64,000 nucleotides of DNA from Clavelina lepadiformis. Lineage: Eukaryota; Chordata; Ascidiacea; Aplousobranchia; Clavelinidae. The DNA lies in NCBI RefSeq assembly GCF_947623445.1, contig NC_135242.1, positions 16,058,001 to 16,122,000 on the forward strand, given 5' to 3'. The notes beneath the pieces were generated by a model. The model was not told the origin of the DNA, searched no databases, and worked only from the letters and a program-made list of their open reading frames with translations. The position numbers and the translations under genes were made by a program. Below are positions 13,171 to 23,857 of the stretch, piece by piece. How positions within the stretch are numbered: position 1 is the first letter of the stretch; each line of letters opens with the position of its first letter.

Positions 13171-13596
13171 TTAATCACATGGCAATTTTTTAGGATCAAT
13201 TGGAGAATGAATAGCAGAAGTAATTGAGGTAGCCCAAGTCTGGCAAACCATGTCAATAGAATTCTCCGATGTATATTGTGAATCTAAATACCATTGCGTA
13301 AAATTCTTAAAACAGCCAACTGCATCAAAAGATCGAAGCTTCTCCTCAGAGAATGGTTTGTTTTTTTCCATCACAATAACACCAATATAACCCTCTGGAA
13401 GAGCAATATCCTTCCCATCCAAAGGTCTTCCACGGAATGTTGCTGAAAGGCATTGCTTTTCACCTTCCAGTGACTTTTTTGGCCTAAAGTAAGATTTCAC
13501 ATTCGCTTCTTCATTGGCTTGAATTTTGCATGGTAAATGATGCAGTATTGAATTCGATGTAAGATTTTTATCGTGAATATTTAAGTTAATACTCAT
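13171..13596 (-). CDS. RNASEH2C: Ribonuclease H2 subunit C
   Basis: This is the non-catalytic subunit of RNase H2, which with subunits A and B removes ribonucleotides and RNA-DNA hybrids from nuclear DNA. A single uninterrupted exon of 141 codons carries the family core ATFRGRPLDGKDIALPEGY, then GVIVMEK, FTQWYLDSQ, and a C-terminal W..S.-.AIHSPI block like the human W..LA.AIHAQ. The human protein is somewhat longer (about 164 residues). The ATG at 13596 was chosen because the open frame beyond it has no other ATG. The stop TAA is at 13171-13173. DEPTOR starts 322 bp downstream on the same strand, which would suit a shared transcript, but nothing in the sequence proves an operon. Confidence 0.9.
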   Translation of the reverse strand: MSINLNIHDKNLTSNSILHHLPCKIQANEEANVKSYFRPKKSLEGEKQCLSATFRGRPLDGKDIALPEGYIGVIVMEKNKPFSEEKLRSFDAVGCFKNFTQWYLDSQYTSENSIDMVCQTWATSITSAIHSPIDPKKLPCD

Positions 13597-15612
13597 GGTA
13601 CATATATACAAAGCTTTTGCACAACCTTTAAAAAGATTTCACAAGCACCACCTATAGTAAATCAACAAATTTAGTTAAAACTGTAAAATAAACCAAAAAC
13701 TTCACCTTTCAACAATTTAATATGGTACCAGTATTGCTTAGAAATTAACTTCAAATTCTCAGAGGAACTGGATTGCATAAAATTTCTACGTAAAAGATAG
13801 GATGACTGACTAAGAGAATGATTCTAAAGTGTAATTTGGGAAGCAGACGATACAAAATTATCATAACTAAAAAGGTTAATTGAGTATGGAATACAAAATA
13901 TAATACAGTACAGCAAAACTACAGGAACCACTGCCAGTACTTAAGCTATACAAGTTAGGCTATACACCTAAATCTGATAAACTAACTGTGGTCTGTGGAG
14001 TGGACATTGGACTGTGAAATGTAGAGAATATAAGACTTTTTCAGACATACCTGAAAATTTAACGACAATGCATAATTAGGTCTATAGAAGTCATTTCACA
14101 CCATAGAAGTCACATTTAAGCATCTAAATCTTATATCACATTATTCAACAAAATGTTCTCTTTTTTCAGTGTTTATTTTTGCAAAAATACGGCACGCAAG
14201 TTTTTAGGTTAGACCTATAGGTTAGTCTTGGCTTAACTCCTTCAATATGCTCGTTGCTGCCTGCTGGTAACATTTTACTGTTAATAGTAAAATAGTTTTA
14301 AAATAGGCTAGTAGGTATGAAATTGTAAACTATAAACAACCTTGTCACCCGTTCCCGCCTACAAACGGTTTGCGCAGAGTACTTCAACATTCAACTCGGG
14401 CCACTTCTTCCTCAATGATAAAACCTCGTGTTGCGTGACGTATTATACCTTCTTTCTACGCAAACCGTTTCTATGCGCCCAGCGACCAACACGAGTCTAG
14501 TAGTACGTTTGTTGTACTTAGTGCTTACTCATCCATAGCAAAGACATCAATAGCTCAGCAAAGCTTGTGGTGGGCTGACGGTGGTAAGAAATATCACAAA
14601 GAAAACAAACCAGGAAAGACAAGGCTTTTTTGGTTTTGCCTCAAACTGGGATTCCTGAGATTTACCTAATAGGCCTACACTAAATTTTTTTTAGTTTGAG
14701 TTGGAGCTTCTATTGACTTTTCTTTTCGTTTTTTAAGTTTGAACCAAAGCTTTTTTTATATATCAATTTCTTACTTTATCAATAAACTTTTAGGCATGGA
14801 CTTTTTAACAAAAGTATAGTGCGCACAGGTCGAATTAGCTCTTGACCAGTAAAAAACTACGGAATTTTCAGACATACTGCAAAAACTGCAAACATATGGT
14901 CATAGAATTTTATGTATGTCGTCATTAAAACTAGCCCAATAAATAAGTGAATGTGCAAGTAAAAATGTGTTGGTAAAGATTAAAGTTCGTTAGACATATA
15001 GCCTAATAAATATAGGCCTAAGTTATACGGTAGCTTGCACTAAAACTTGCAATTAATTCGCACAAAGTTCTTGCGTATTTACAAGTCAATTCATTTGGTC
15101 CAAAAAAATTTATTTTCCACAACCATTTACATTTAAGTTTGTAGCCTATATAAAGTATATCAACTTTTTATACGGTGGCAAATCTGTTTACATTGGCCCC
15201 GCTTTTGGTCCCCCAGAGCTAATCTGTTTACTGATTAATTAACAATATTTGCATTAAAACGGACGAAAATATGGACAATTATATTGAGTAGAAAAAGTGG
15301 TAGTTGGCGTAAATGGAAAAATCAAATAAAAAAGGTTAAGAACGGCTGGTCCAGACCATCCTAATCTCTGGTGACCTTAATCGCAATGTTGTAACAATTG
15401 AGCTGGCGCATCTTCTAAAATCTAAATAGAAAGTTAAAACTGAAAACAGGTTTTTTCGTCATTATAGTAACTGTTTTTGGAATAGACTGGATTTTTCAAA
15501 TAAACGTGTTCAGCATAGCAACTTATAGCCTGAAGGCCTGCCACTTTCCTTGTTATTGAAAAACTTATTAGCTCATGGGACACCATTGTATGCGTAAAGA
15601 GCATTTGTAATG
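13597..15612. other. Intergenic, no gene seen
   Basis: This region probably contains the RNASEH2C promoter. The only structure noted is a 12-bp inverted repeat (14363-14374 and 14459-14470). Short TAGGCCTA-like palindromic words recur here and around 15-16 kb. No exon with a recognisable product was found. Confidence 0.45.
14363..14470. repeat. Inverted repeat, 12-bp arms
   Basis: AAACGGTTTGCG at 14363-14374 recurs as its exact complement CGCAAACCGTTT at 14459-14470, separated by 84 bp of relatively GC-rich sequence. It lies about 770 bp upstream of the RNASEH2C start. It could be a small MITE remnant or paired regulatory sites. Confidence 0.5.
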
Positions 15613-15914
15613 AACTCGGCAGCCGAGTGGTTCGAGCGCCTCGCCATAAATGCGGCTCGTGTTCCGTATTCAAAATCCAGTGCCGCTATAGGCCTAACGT
15701 TGTAATACTCTTGGGAAAGGCATTAACGACACTTGCTCGATGAACTTTGTGGAGACTTTTAAATTCGTGCAATACTATATAAAAATTTAAAAAACCAAAA
15801 TAAAAACTGCGTGACAAACGGAACTTGCACAAACGCTAGTTCGGTAACCGGGGCTGGAGCTATGAGAAATCATCGCCGTGTTTAAGGCGTACAGACTTTC
15901 CTCAGTCCGAGAAT
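15613..15914 (+). mobile_element. tRNA-derived SINE, copy 1
   Basis: A pol III box A-like start (GGCAGCCGAGTGGTTCGAGC) is followed by a degenerate box B (TATTCAAAATCC) and the SINE-typical segment CTTGGGAAAGGCATTAACGA. The tail contains GAGAAATCATCGCCG and CAGTCCGAGAA. The same order of blocks recurs at 45173-45467, which shows a dispersed family. No coding potential is expected. Confidence 0.75.
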
Positions 15915-16321
15915 ATCAATAGATTAACTTACCAAACCACATTGCCGTACGCAAAAAGAGGGTTTGGGAGTTAATAAACCTCTTAAGAGTGGGTTCAACA
16001 AAATTTTACCATCTTTACATGTAGCCTATAACAAATTCTGTAACCGTCACTGAATGTATTATGTAGTCTGTTACTGCGGGCAGAATACCAATGCATATAG
16101 AGAAACAGATCGTTTGGACTATATCCAATATGCGCTAGCCGCTATATAACCTATTTTTTATCTAACTTCTTTGTTTATGACAGGCCAGTAACTACCTTAT
16201 CTGTTTTTATGTTTATACAAAATAACTATAGTTTATCACAACCATTTAACTGTCCTTAGCCTACGATCGATCAAACAAAGAAAAACTTCTAAGTACTGTA
16301 TTACTGTTGATTTCTTACTTT

Positions 16322-16468
16322 TTGCAAAATATTCGATATTTGCAAAATATTCGGATTCGACCCGATCCTCCTTAATTGCAAGATTCGGATCCGTGAGAAC
16401 AAAAAAAATTGTCAATACTCGATCGTGCCTAATGTTCGGAATCGCATTCGATTCGGCACATCCCTTCC
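16322..16468. mobile_element. Probable DNA-transposon end fragment
   Basis: A tandem TATTTGCAAAATATTCG-like word and repeated ATTCGATTCGG-type words end in GATTCGGCACATCCC. The reverse complement GGGATGTGCCGAATC resembles hAT-like termini. No matching opposite end was found, so the element is truncated or the assignment is wrong. Confidence 0.3.
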
Positions 16469-17340
16469 CTGGGCTCTCCGATTGCGTTTGAAGCCTAAAT
16501 CAATCTTCAAAAAAAGTAACGTAGGCTACACGGTTATAAAATCATTTGTAAAATAAGAAAACTATACAATTTTTTAAAAATCGTTATAAACATTTTCCAA
16601 ACATGTAGACCAAAACTAGTTGGCAGTCCAAATCATTTCAGAATTTAAATACAGTAGATAAAATACTAACTTATTGCCTCGCGGAGTTGACTCACGTTTC
16701 TTTTATGTAGGCTGCAGTAAATTAGGTCTACTTTTGATGATTTACAAAATATGTCGACGTAACTAGCAAACCTACTGAACTATGGGCGTATTTTTACGAT
16801 CCAGGAGCCATTAGCAATTTATTGCCAAATGCATGACGTGAAGCCATGTTGTATGTAGAAAATTTTCATGGTAGCTTTTTGCGAGGTCACATAATATATT
16901 TAGTGATAGATACTGTTGGCTGCCCACAAAAGAAAGCCGTGCGTTTTAACCTCCAAACTTTCCCCTTTGCTTACCTCTAATGACATGAAGTCTTAACGTG
17001 CTCAAAAAACCCCAGTTGCAAACAATGCTTAAAACAATTTTCGGGGGGTTCGAGCCCCTTTAATGATGGTACTTATTATAGTGGCCTGTAGACTTACCAA
17101 GCCCATCATAGAACGTACCAACAAATTTTTTCTTTGCCTTGGCAAATATAATTTGGAAACATTCTGCCACCGGAAACGTCCAAGAAGCATATGATCAAAT
17201 GATGAAAGATTTGCTGTACCCTACATAGGCCTGCTTTTTGCTACGAATCTGTATTACGACTCACAAAAGTTAACGAATTTTTGAATCTTTTACGTGAAGG
17301 TCCGCAGACTTTCGAATTTAATTTAAGTGGTTCGTCACCA

Positions 17341-17361
17341 GAAAAAGGTTGGGAACCAATG
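17341..17361. mobile_element. hAT-type terminus
   Basis: The reverse complement reads CATTGGTTCCCAACCTTTTT, nearly identical to the CAGTGGTTCCCAACC termini of hAT elements, one of which starts at 23858. Upstream sequence to about 16940 (including a GGGGGGTTCGAGCCCC word) may be the body, but I could not fix a left end or a duplication. Confidence 0.45.
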
Positions 17362-17843
17362 GCTTGGCTGAAACATTGTTGAAAAGAGCTTAGTCATTTA
17401 TGCATCAAAATTATTCGAGCTTTCTGCTAAAACATTTTGTAAGTCTTATATCACTAAGTTTATACAAATGTCTTTATTCAGTTTCCGACCGACTTCAGTT
17501 ATTCTCCAGAAAGAATTGGAATTGCGTATTTTTTTGGGATGTAAGAAAATGCAATTCTAGTAAATACAGTGATAAGGTTTATAGTATACGTTAAACGATT
17601 ACTTCAATAACTTACTGTAACTCGAAAATGTGTTCAATGGAATGATCAAAAACCGTAATAAGAGTTGCTAAAACCAAAGCAATGACACCATTTGGCAAGC
17701 AACATCAGTCTTTTTAACAGAAGCCTCATTAAACTACTATTTCCTAATTTATATCAAAATCTTACATACATATGTATAGTAACAGGTACAACAGGAATCA
17801 CAGAAGTACAACAGGCAAACGAAAAACGACTTTGTAGTGTGTA

Positions 17844-19783
17844 TCATCTATTTAATCTATCATTAATCCAGTCCACAATATCTTTGATGCTTCTTTGTCG
17901 GTCTTCTTTAAGTTCATGAATTAAATCATGATAACAACCAGGATAAATCTAAACAGATATACACATGATTGACATAACAGCTTTCACAATTATAGTAATA
18001 TTCATTGTTCATTATACTATAGAAATTTGCACATTTTTTTACCTATTACATGTAATCAACGTCATGGCACGAGACAATATTTGCCAGAAAATTACCATCA
18101 CATTTGCAGTATTCAAAATTGAATATAGTTTTTAGTTAAGGTAAAAGATTACCTTTAAAGTTTTGTCATCGCTTTTTGCATTTTGATACAACGTTTGAGA
18201 ACCAGCAGGGTCACACTGGCCATCAGCAGACCCATGAAGTGCAAGAAATGGTTTGTTGTAGTTTGGTATAATCCTTTCAACAGCTTCACAAATTTTTATT
18301 ATCTGTGCTGCCATTTGGGCTTTTATGCCACTGCTACTTAAAGTATCCTTTAATACGCCATCAATCTGAAAATTGAAGTAAATAATTAAAACATCAAAAA
18401 TAAACTGCACAACGTATGGCACACATTTTACTTTCATGACTTCGGAATGAAGGTACAGTAGTCCTTAAGAAGTTAAAAAGACTATTTCATTTAATACGTT
18501 TGGGGATTCACGAAAAATTTCAGCAAGTGGTTCTGTAAAATTTTAACAGCAGCAACTGCCAAGAAACAATTAAAATTCTTCTACATGCAACATTTTTCCA
18601 AGTTGTTTGCTGCGCTCACAAAATTTTCACAACCCATTTGTATCACTGCTTCTATCATACTTCATTCTTATCACGGCTGCCAAGAGATTGATCCAGTGAT
18701 GAAACTTGAAGATTTGGAAAAACATTTCCAACCGATCGTACAATAAATTTCTACAAACAAGAAAATAAATTTTTCATAAAAGAATGTATCGGTTGAGAAA
18801 AATAGTATACCAACTTTACTGGTATAATTTTGCATACCTCTGTGAAACAGACTGTTATATTCCAAACAGGGAAAAACACAAAGGCATTAATTGTAATTGC
18901 TCTCACCTTAAATGGTGAGTCAAGTCCTGGATCAATTTTAAGCATCCCTCCTAATATGATAACTCCTCGGAACAAGTCTTCTTTTTCACTGGATGCAAGG
19001 AGTGCTAGAGCCCCACCCTAAATTCAGATCACAATATCATTAAAAAGTGTAGTTTCTGGAAGTTGGGTAAAAAATTTACGTAAGAAAAGGAGGATTTAAA
19101 TCAGAGTTGTATAGCAGAATTCAAACCATGGATTGTCCATACAAAAAGACTGGTAAATTAGGATATTCTTCCTTTGTTTTATTAGCATGCTAAAAAGCAT
19201 CTCGAATGAAAACCTTGTAGTCATTCACTGTGGCGCGATTACCTTCACTCTCCCCATGACCAACTGAAAAATTTGACAATTTATATGCAATAATTTATAA
19301 AGTTTCATGGACAATATGTAACTTGTGTATTGCGTCACCTACAAAATCGAAATACCATGATCATTTGCAAAACACAAGCCACCAATCTCATTTAGGTTCA
19401 GAGCAAGTTCATTAAATCTTGCGCAATGACCACCCAGTCCATGAAGCATGAGAACAAGAAACCTAGAAGAAAACTACATGTAAACAAGTTCAAAAAGTTT
19501 TATTACATAAAATAACAATTACCACAATTTAACAATATTTTGTAAATATAAATAATAATTAACTATCATAAAATCTATAATTGGCATAAATTCCAAGTTA
19601 ATTATAATAACTATTCGATAAAACTTTCAATAATAAATTATCAATAAAAATCTAATTAAATTTAAACCTTGGTTCAGTTGTAGGTTTCCAATATTTGCAA
19701 AAGAGATATTGGCCATCAGCATTAACTATGGAATTCACTTCTGAAAACAATTTTCCACTGTAAGTGTGCCGTGAAGTTGCCAT
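17844..19783 (-). pseudogene. MGLL: Monoglyceride lipase gene with in-frame stop codon
   Basis: MGLL hydrolyses monoacylglycerols, including 2-arachidonoylglycerol, at membranes. Seven minus-strand exons join in phase: 19783-19668, 19462-19356, 19263-19127, 19017-18907, 18750-18661, 18365-18153 and 17948-17844. They give 292 codons (human 303). Family blocks are clear: GQYLFCKYWKPT, MLHGLGGHCARF, FANDHVGHGESEG, the GQSMGG nucleophile elbow (usually GHSMGG), LHGSADGQCD with the catalytic Asp, DKTLKIYPGCYHDLIHE with the catalytic His. Codon 99 (19190-19192) is TAG, between RDAF and HANKTKEEYPN, where human has Gln; CAG to TAG is the simplest change. The product would stop before Ser, Asp and His. 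All else is intact, so this is a young pseudogene, a nonsense allele, or a sequence error. Introns 1 and 3 have GTTT donors. Confidence 0.85.
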
Positions 19784-20287
19784 TACAATGATCGTTTCTC
19801 TGTTAGTAACCCAAGCAGACGATCCAAAAATTTGAATACTAGTTTTTACACAAAACTTTTAACATGCAACATAAATAACAAAACTGAAAAATCAAAATTG
19901 AAAAAAGGAAAGGAACACAAAAACCAAACTAGCCCAAAATTAACATATTTTGGATGATCTAAGCCAAAGTTTTAATTGCTCTATGGTTACCATACATTTG
20001 GTAGTAGGTTGTACACAATTTATCATAAAAAACAGCTCTTAAACATCAAAATTACATTGGGCTATTTTATCCAAATCATCACTGAATATACTTTTTTAAT
20101 CAATCTACACAATAAAAGAGCGGATGCACGTTTACTATCGAGGATTCTGCAAAATTGCAAACATGCAGTTTGCTGTGATATTTTCCTAACAGCAAAAGAA
20201 CTCTAACTAGTCATACATAATCGAAATATTAAAAACAATAATGTTAGACAAATATTTTTAGAAGTATTTTTATATAATAATTTAGTT

Positions 20288-21877
20288 TCACCAAAATTTC
20301 AGGGTTATGTCATTTACATGTAAACACCAAATGAGAAATGTTCCAAAAACAGAGTATACACAAATTATAAAAGCAGCTGAGAGATTTCCAACAGATAATG
20401 TGTCTGATGCATAATTAATAACACCTGTCAAAAGATTGCACAGAAGAAAATACAACAGCTGATTTCTATTGACAGCTTTTATCAAAGAAAGAACACATGA
20501 CTCTGGTGCATAATTAATTTTCACATAAGTATTTTTTTGGTTGGAAAATAATACCCACCGATTTGGCATGCTATGCAATGGCAAATGACATTTGGTAATA
20601 TTCAGTACTGTAATTATATCAATCACTAGATATGCGCATAAGAAGAAAGTTGCATGAGATAGAAGCCATACAATATAAGAAAGATTAGCAAGCCGACGTG
20701 ACACTGGCTGAATGTAAATATTACAAATGTATAAAGCAGTCCACAATCCTAAGTTAAGGAACAATAATTGTTTTGCTACACATGTCCAGTGGCCTAAGGT
20801 GGCCCTTTCTTTAAACAGAAATGACCCTAAATGAGCAGCAGCAAAATACAGTGATAAATATCCAAGACAAGATGCGAAACCCTCTTTATTTTTCATTATT
20901 ATTCCCGTTCTTTCTTCATTTAATAAGATAGACGTGAGGTTCCAACTAGGATAACTTAAAGCAATTTGATAACTAACTCCTATAATAAAGGATAGTAAGA
21001 ATCCATGCTCGACACCAATAAAAAACAACACTATTGCTGCAAATACTTTCACACTGCCCAAAGTAAAAAAAAAATTCCAGTAAACACCATATTCTGTAAC
21101 ATGTTCTTGGTAGCCAGACAATTTCACACTTATTAAACGTAACAGACCAAGCAGAAATAATGGCCAACAAGAAATGATTTCAAATAAGAGAGCCTTGAAA
21201 TTAAGTTGATTAATTTTTCTTGTCACTTGTCTCGGACAATATCTATGTCTAGCTTCTTTGCATACAAGAGCATTAGAAATAATGTAAGAACCAACACCCA
21301 AATCCATTAATCCTGTCCCAAAATTCTCTACTTTAGCCAACCTCCTTGGAAAAACAGGAAAATCAACCGCTAAGATGCACACACAGGTTGCAATGTTCAC
21401 ATAAAATCGATAAGTATCTAAAAATGGTAATTTTGACGTTGATACTTCAGTAGAATACAATCTAAAAAGTTGTGATTGGCTAGGATGTTGCAAAGATTTC
21501 ACATCATCACACACAAGATTCTTGTAATATGAAGGTGAAACATAACATGCATATTCGCTCTCCTCTTTTTTAAACGTAGGCCCCTTTAAAGCAAGACATG
21601 TAAGCCCCAAAATTATAATGCTCAAAAATAGTTCTGCTACATTGTCTGAAAGAATCGTCGTTCCAATAACCAAAGGAAGTACCAGTATGATGTAATCAAA
21701 AACATAGCGAAAGTAATATTTGTGAACTAAACTGGCGGGAATAACACCAAGAAGGAATGTTCGCAGAAATATCAATGCAGGAGATAGGCTTGATATTAAT
21801 GTGGTCTCAAACAACGAAGATCCATTTAAGCCAGTAACAAAATCTTGTTTCTTTAATATCCAATTGCTGTCTTCCAT
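20288..21877 (-). CDS. PIGW: GPI inositol acyltransferase PIG-W
   Basis: PIG-W transfers an acyl chain to the inositol of glucosaminyl-phosphatidylinositol in the ER, an early step of GPI-anchor synthesis. One intronless frame of 529 codons (human 504) starts at the ATG at 21877 (MEDSNWILKKQDF). The frame extends nine codons further upstream, but without another ATG. It is rich in hydrophobic spans, consistent with a protein of about a dozen membrane segments. Family signatures are the N-terminal NGSSLFETT, the luminal block FPRRLAKVENFGTGLMDLGV with its GTG-MD-GVG core, and C-terminal NRWVLFSNQ and NLLTGVINY motifs. It lies on the same strand as MGLL, whose ATG is about 500 bp downstream. 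I see no breaks. Confidence 0.92.
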   Translation of the reverse strand: MEDSNWILKKQDFVTGLNGSSLFETTLISSLSPALIFLRTFLLGVIPASLVHKYYFRYVFDYIILVLPLVIGTTILSDNVAELFLSIIILGLTCLALKGPTFKKEESEYACYVSPSYYKNLVCDDVKSLQHPSQSQLFRLYSTEVSTSKLPFLDTYRFYVNIATCVCILAVDFPVFPRRLAKVENFGTGLMDLGVGSYIISNALVCKEARHRYCPRQVTRKINQLNFKALLFEIISCWPLFLLGLLRLISVKLSGYQEHVTEYGVYWNFFFTLGSVKVFAAIVLFFIGVEHGFLLSFIIGVSYQIALSYPSWNLTSILLNEERTGIIMKNKEGFASCLGYLSLYFAAAHLGSFLFKERATLGHWTCVAKQLLFLNLGLWTALYICNIYIQPVSRRLANLSYIVWLLSHATFFLCAYLVIDIITVLNITKCHLPLHSMPNRWVLFSNQKNTYVKINYAPESCVLSLIKAVNRNQLLYFLLCNLLTGVINYASDTLSVGNLSAAFIICVYSVFGTFLIWCLHVNDITLKFW

Positions 21878-23018
21878 TTTAAAAAGCCAAAGTTCTTTAA
21901 GCAAAAAACATTACCGGTACTTTTTGTTAAAAACAGTTCATCTATAACTAACTATATATTAATGGATACCAAACAATTTAGAAGGTCAACCAGCACGTTC
22001 CAATTGTATATCTCTATACATAAAAATAAAATTTCTATCCTACCACACTGAAATGCCTAATATATATAATCATGTGATATTTTGAGTTGTATTCAGTATT
22101 TTTGTGTTGCCTACTGTGAATTGCGCAAAGAAGGAGGATGGGTAAGGTTATGTTAAATTTGAGTATGTGAGATTTAAATCTGTGTACTTAATGCATGGTA
22201 TTGCCAGCAGTTTGTAAAATGAAGAAATAACAAACATATTTGCCTGAAGGGTCAAGTCATGTTTAACGTTAATTTTAATCAAAACAAATATAAATTTTAA
22301 AGACAGTTCTTGACATTCAAGTTTGCCCGATACAAGTGGGAAATGCAACCTCAAAGATGTTGGTAACACAGGCACAACTAGACCAGACGTAGAAATATTT
22401 GACAATATTTCATGCAGTTTCGAGTAAATAATATTTATAGTGCTATAAATGTAATGACTGCAAAATACTTTTTCAAATGTATTCGGAAAACTATATGCTA
22501 TTTTCAAAAATGTTACACTTCCTTGTTGCCTAAGATAGGGTCTTTAACCAAGAAGGCGGATGGCAATACAAGAAGGCCATTGCAAAAATCCCCTAGCCTG
22601 TAGGCTAGGCCTCTGCAGAAAATTGTAACCTCCTCTTAGTACCATATCTCAAATCCTTTCAGCGTTTCATTGTATTATCTTATTTATGAGTTCCTAACCG
22701 GCCATAGTATTATTAAGGACCACAAAACGGATAAACAACATTGCCATAATCTTATTACAATCACCATTAAATAAAGGTAGGATACTAGGATAGTCAAACA
22801 CGACAGGCTCCTTATCCTTTCACTGGGCCTAAATGCACAGCACAGCACAGATGCACTAGACTAGCTTACATAGCCTATGCCCTATGGTGACCAAGTAATT
22901 TAGTCTAAACATAGACACTACATGCACATTTGTGTTTATATAATATCTATGAGTCTAAACTCTAAAGGGCCTGTGCAGCTTGGCTAGTGCACTGTGCAAC
23001 ACGTTCGGCTTTGCAATA
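21878..23018. other. Intergenic, PIGW 5' flank
   Basis: No gene was found. Short open frames near 22.2-22.5 kb on both strands overlap and lack domains. The right part has several GGCCTA-type words and short CACAG repeats. Confidence 0.45.
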
Positions 23019-23291
23019 GGGGAAGTGATTATTTAATGACTTCGAGCCCAGGTCATGAAAATATGAAAAGACGCCACTTTTCTAAGGTCACGTTCCATAG
23101 GTGCCAACCCACTTCCTATACGACCCACAACTTACAGGTCACAACATTTACCCAGGCTTCAATTTATACGAGCCATGACCTTTCCAATCTCGACCCAGGC
23201 TTCAATCTGCAGAACCCATGACCTCTGTAATCTCCACCCATGCTTCTGAATTTGAAGCCTGGTTTGCAGGTCATAAATGGATCACTTCCCC
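23019..23291. mobile_element. MITE with 22-bp inverted ends and internal tandem repeat
   Basis: GGGGAAGTGATTATTTAATG at 23019 matches, inverted, the CATAAATGGATCACTTCCCC block ending at 23291 (18 of 22 positions over the full arms). Inside, a unit of about 43 bp beginning ACCCAGGCTTCAAT and including CATGACCT repeats roughly 2.5 times between 23150 and 23265. There is no coding potential. No clear target duplication was found. Confidence 0.6.
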
Positions 23292-23615
23292 GCCTCCGGC
23301 TTTGGGGTCTCACTGAAAGCCTGAACAGCTGAAACGAAGAAAATAGGCCTAGGTAGGCCTAGTTAGAAAACACTATTTTCAATTTCAGGCTGTTAGTGTG
23401 TCCTCAGCTTTGTGCAGACGTGTGCACTGTGCAGCTTTGTGTTACTCCCCTCTCGATGCTATAGGTTCCCTGGCTTTCTTACTACAGTCTTCTCTTTACT
23501 TCTTGCTTTCTATATATTAACTTTGAAAATTCCGTCTCAGGAAGTGGGGAACCCAGATTACTTTACAAGTAGCTCAGGCCAGAGTAATTGGCGTTTGACG
23601 GGTAGAGCAGTTTTA

Positions 23616-23746
23616 TCACCCATTAGAATAAGAAAGAGTTGGCCTCTTCTTCCAAATTGTAGAAAAAGTCTCATGAAGCTTTCTGGCGTTTCCAGTTCTA
23701 AATCACTCGAGCATAACCATTTTCTCTTTCTTATTCTATTGGGTGA
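23616..23746. mobile_element. 131-bp MITE with TA flanks
   Basis: The ends TCACCCATTAGAATAAGAAA and TTTCTTATTCTATTGGGTGA are inverted repeats with one mismatch. TA stands immediately outside each end, as expected for a Tc1/mariner-type insertion. It is non-coding. Confidence 0.75.
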
Positions 23747-23857
23747 TATAAAGGCTTAATCAGATAATCCCATGGAAGACTAAGAGGTAACCCAAGGTAT
23801 TTAGTGGAAAGTTGAGGAACCCACCTGGCAAGACCGAGGGACGAGGGTATACTTGAC

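Larger units (their letters stand above)
15915..17843. other. Repeat-rich intergenic region
   Basis: No gene was found. Two probable DNA-transposon ends lie here: a GATTCGGCACATCCC-type end near 16460 and a hAT-type end at 17341-17361. The 3' UTR of MGLL probably covers the right margin. Confidence 0.45.

Noticed and set aside
18630..18662. Apparent frameshift at the end of MGLL exon 5
   Set aside because: A GTATGA donor after codon GAA at 18661 joins in phase to the next exon and restores the family alignment. Only the TAG at 19190 is a real disruption.
19169..19192. Removing the MGLL TAG as a tiny intron (GTTTTC...TTTTTAG)
   Set aside because: The intron would be about 24 bp and would delete conserved VFIRDAF residues, which is not plausible.
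23412..23759. Plus-strand open frame of 115 codons
   Set aside because: It runs across a MITE with clear inverted ends and has no domain.
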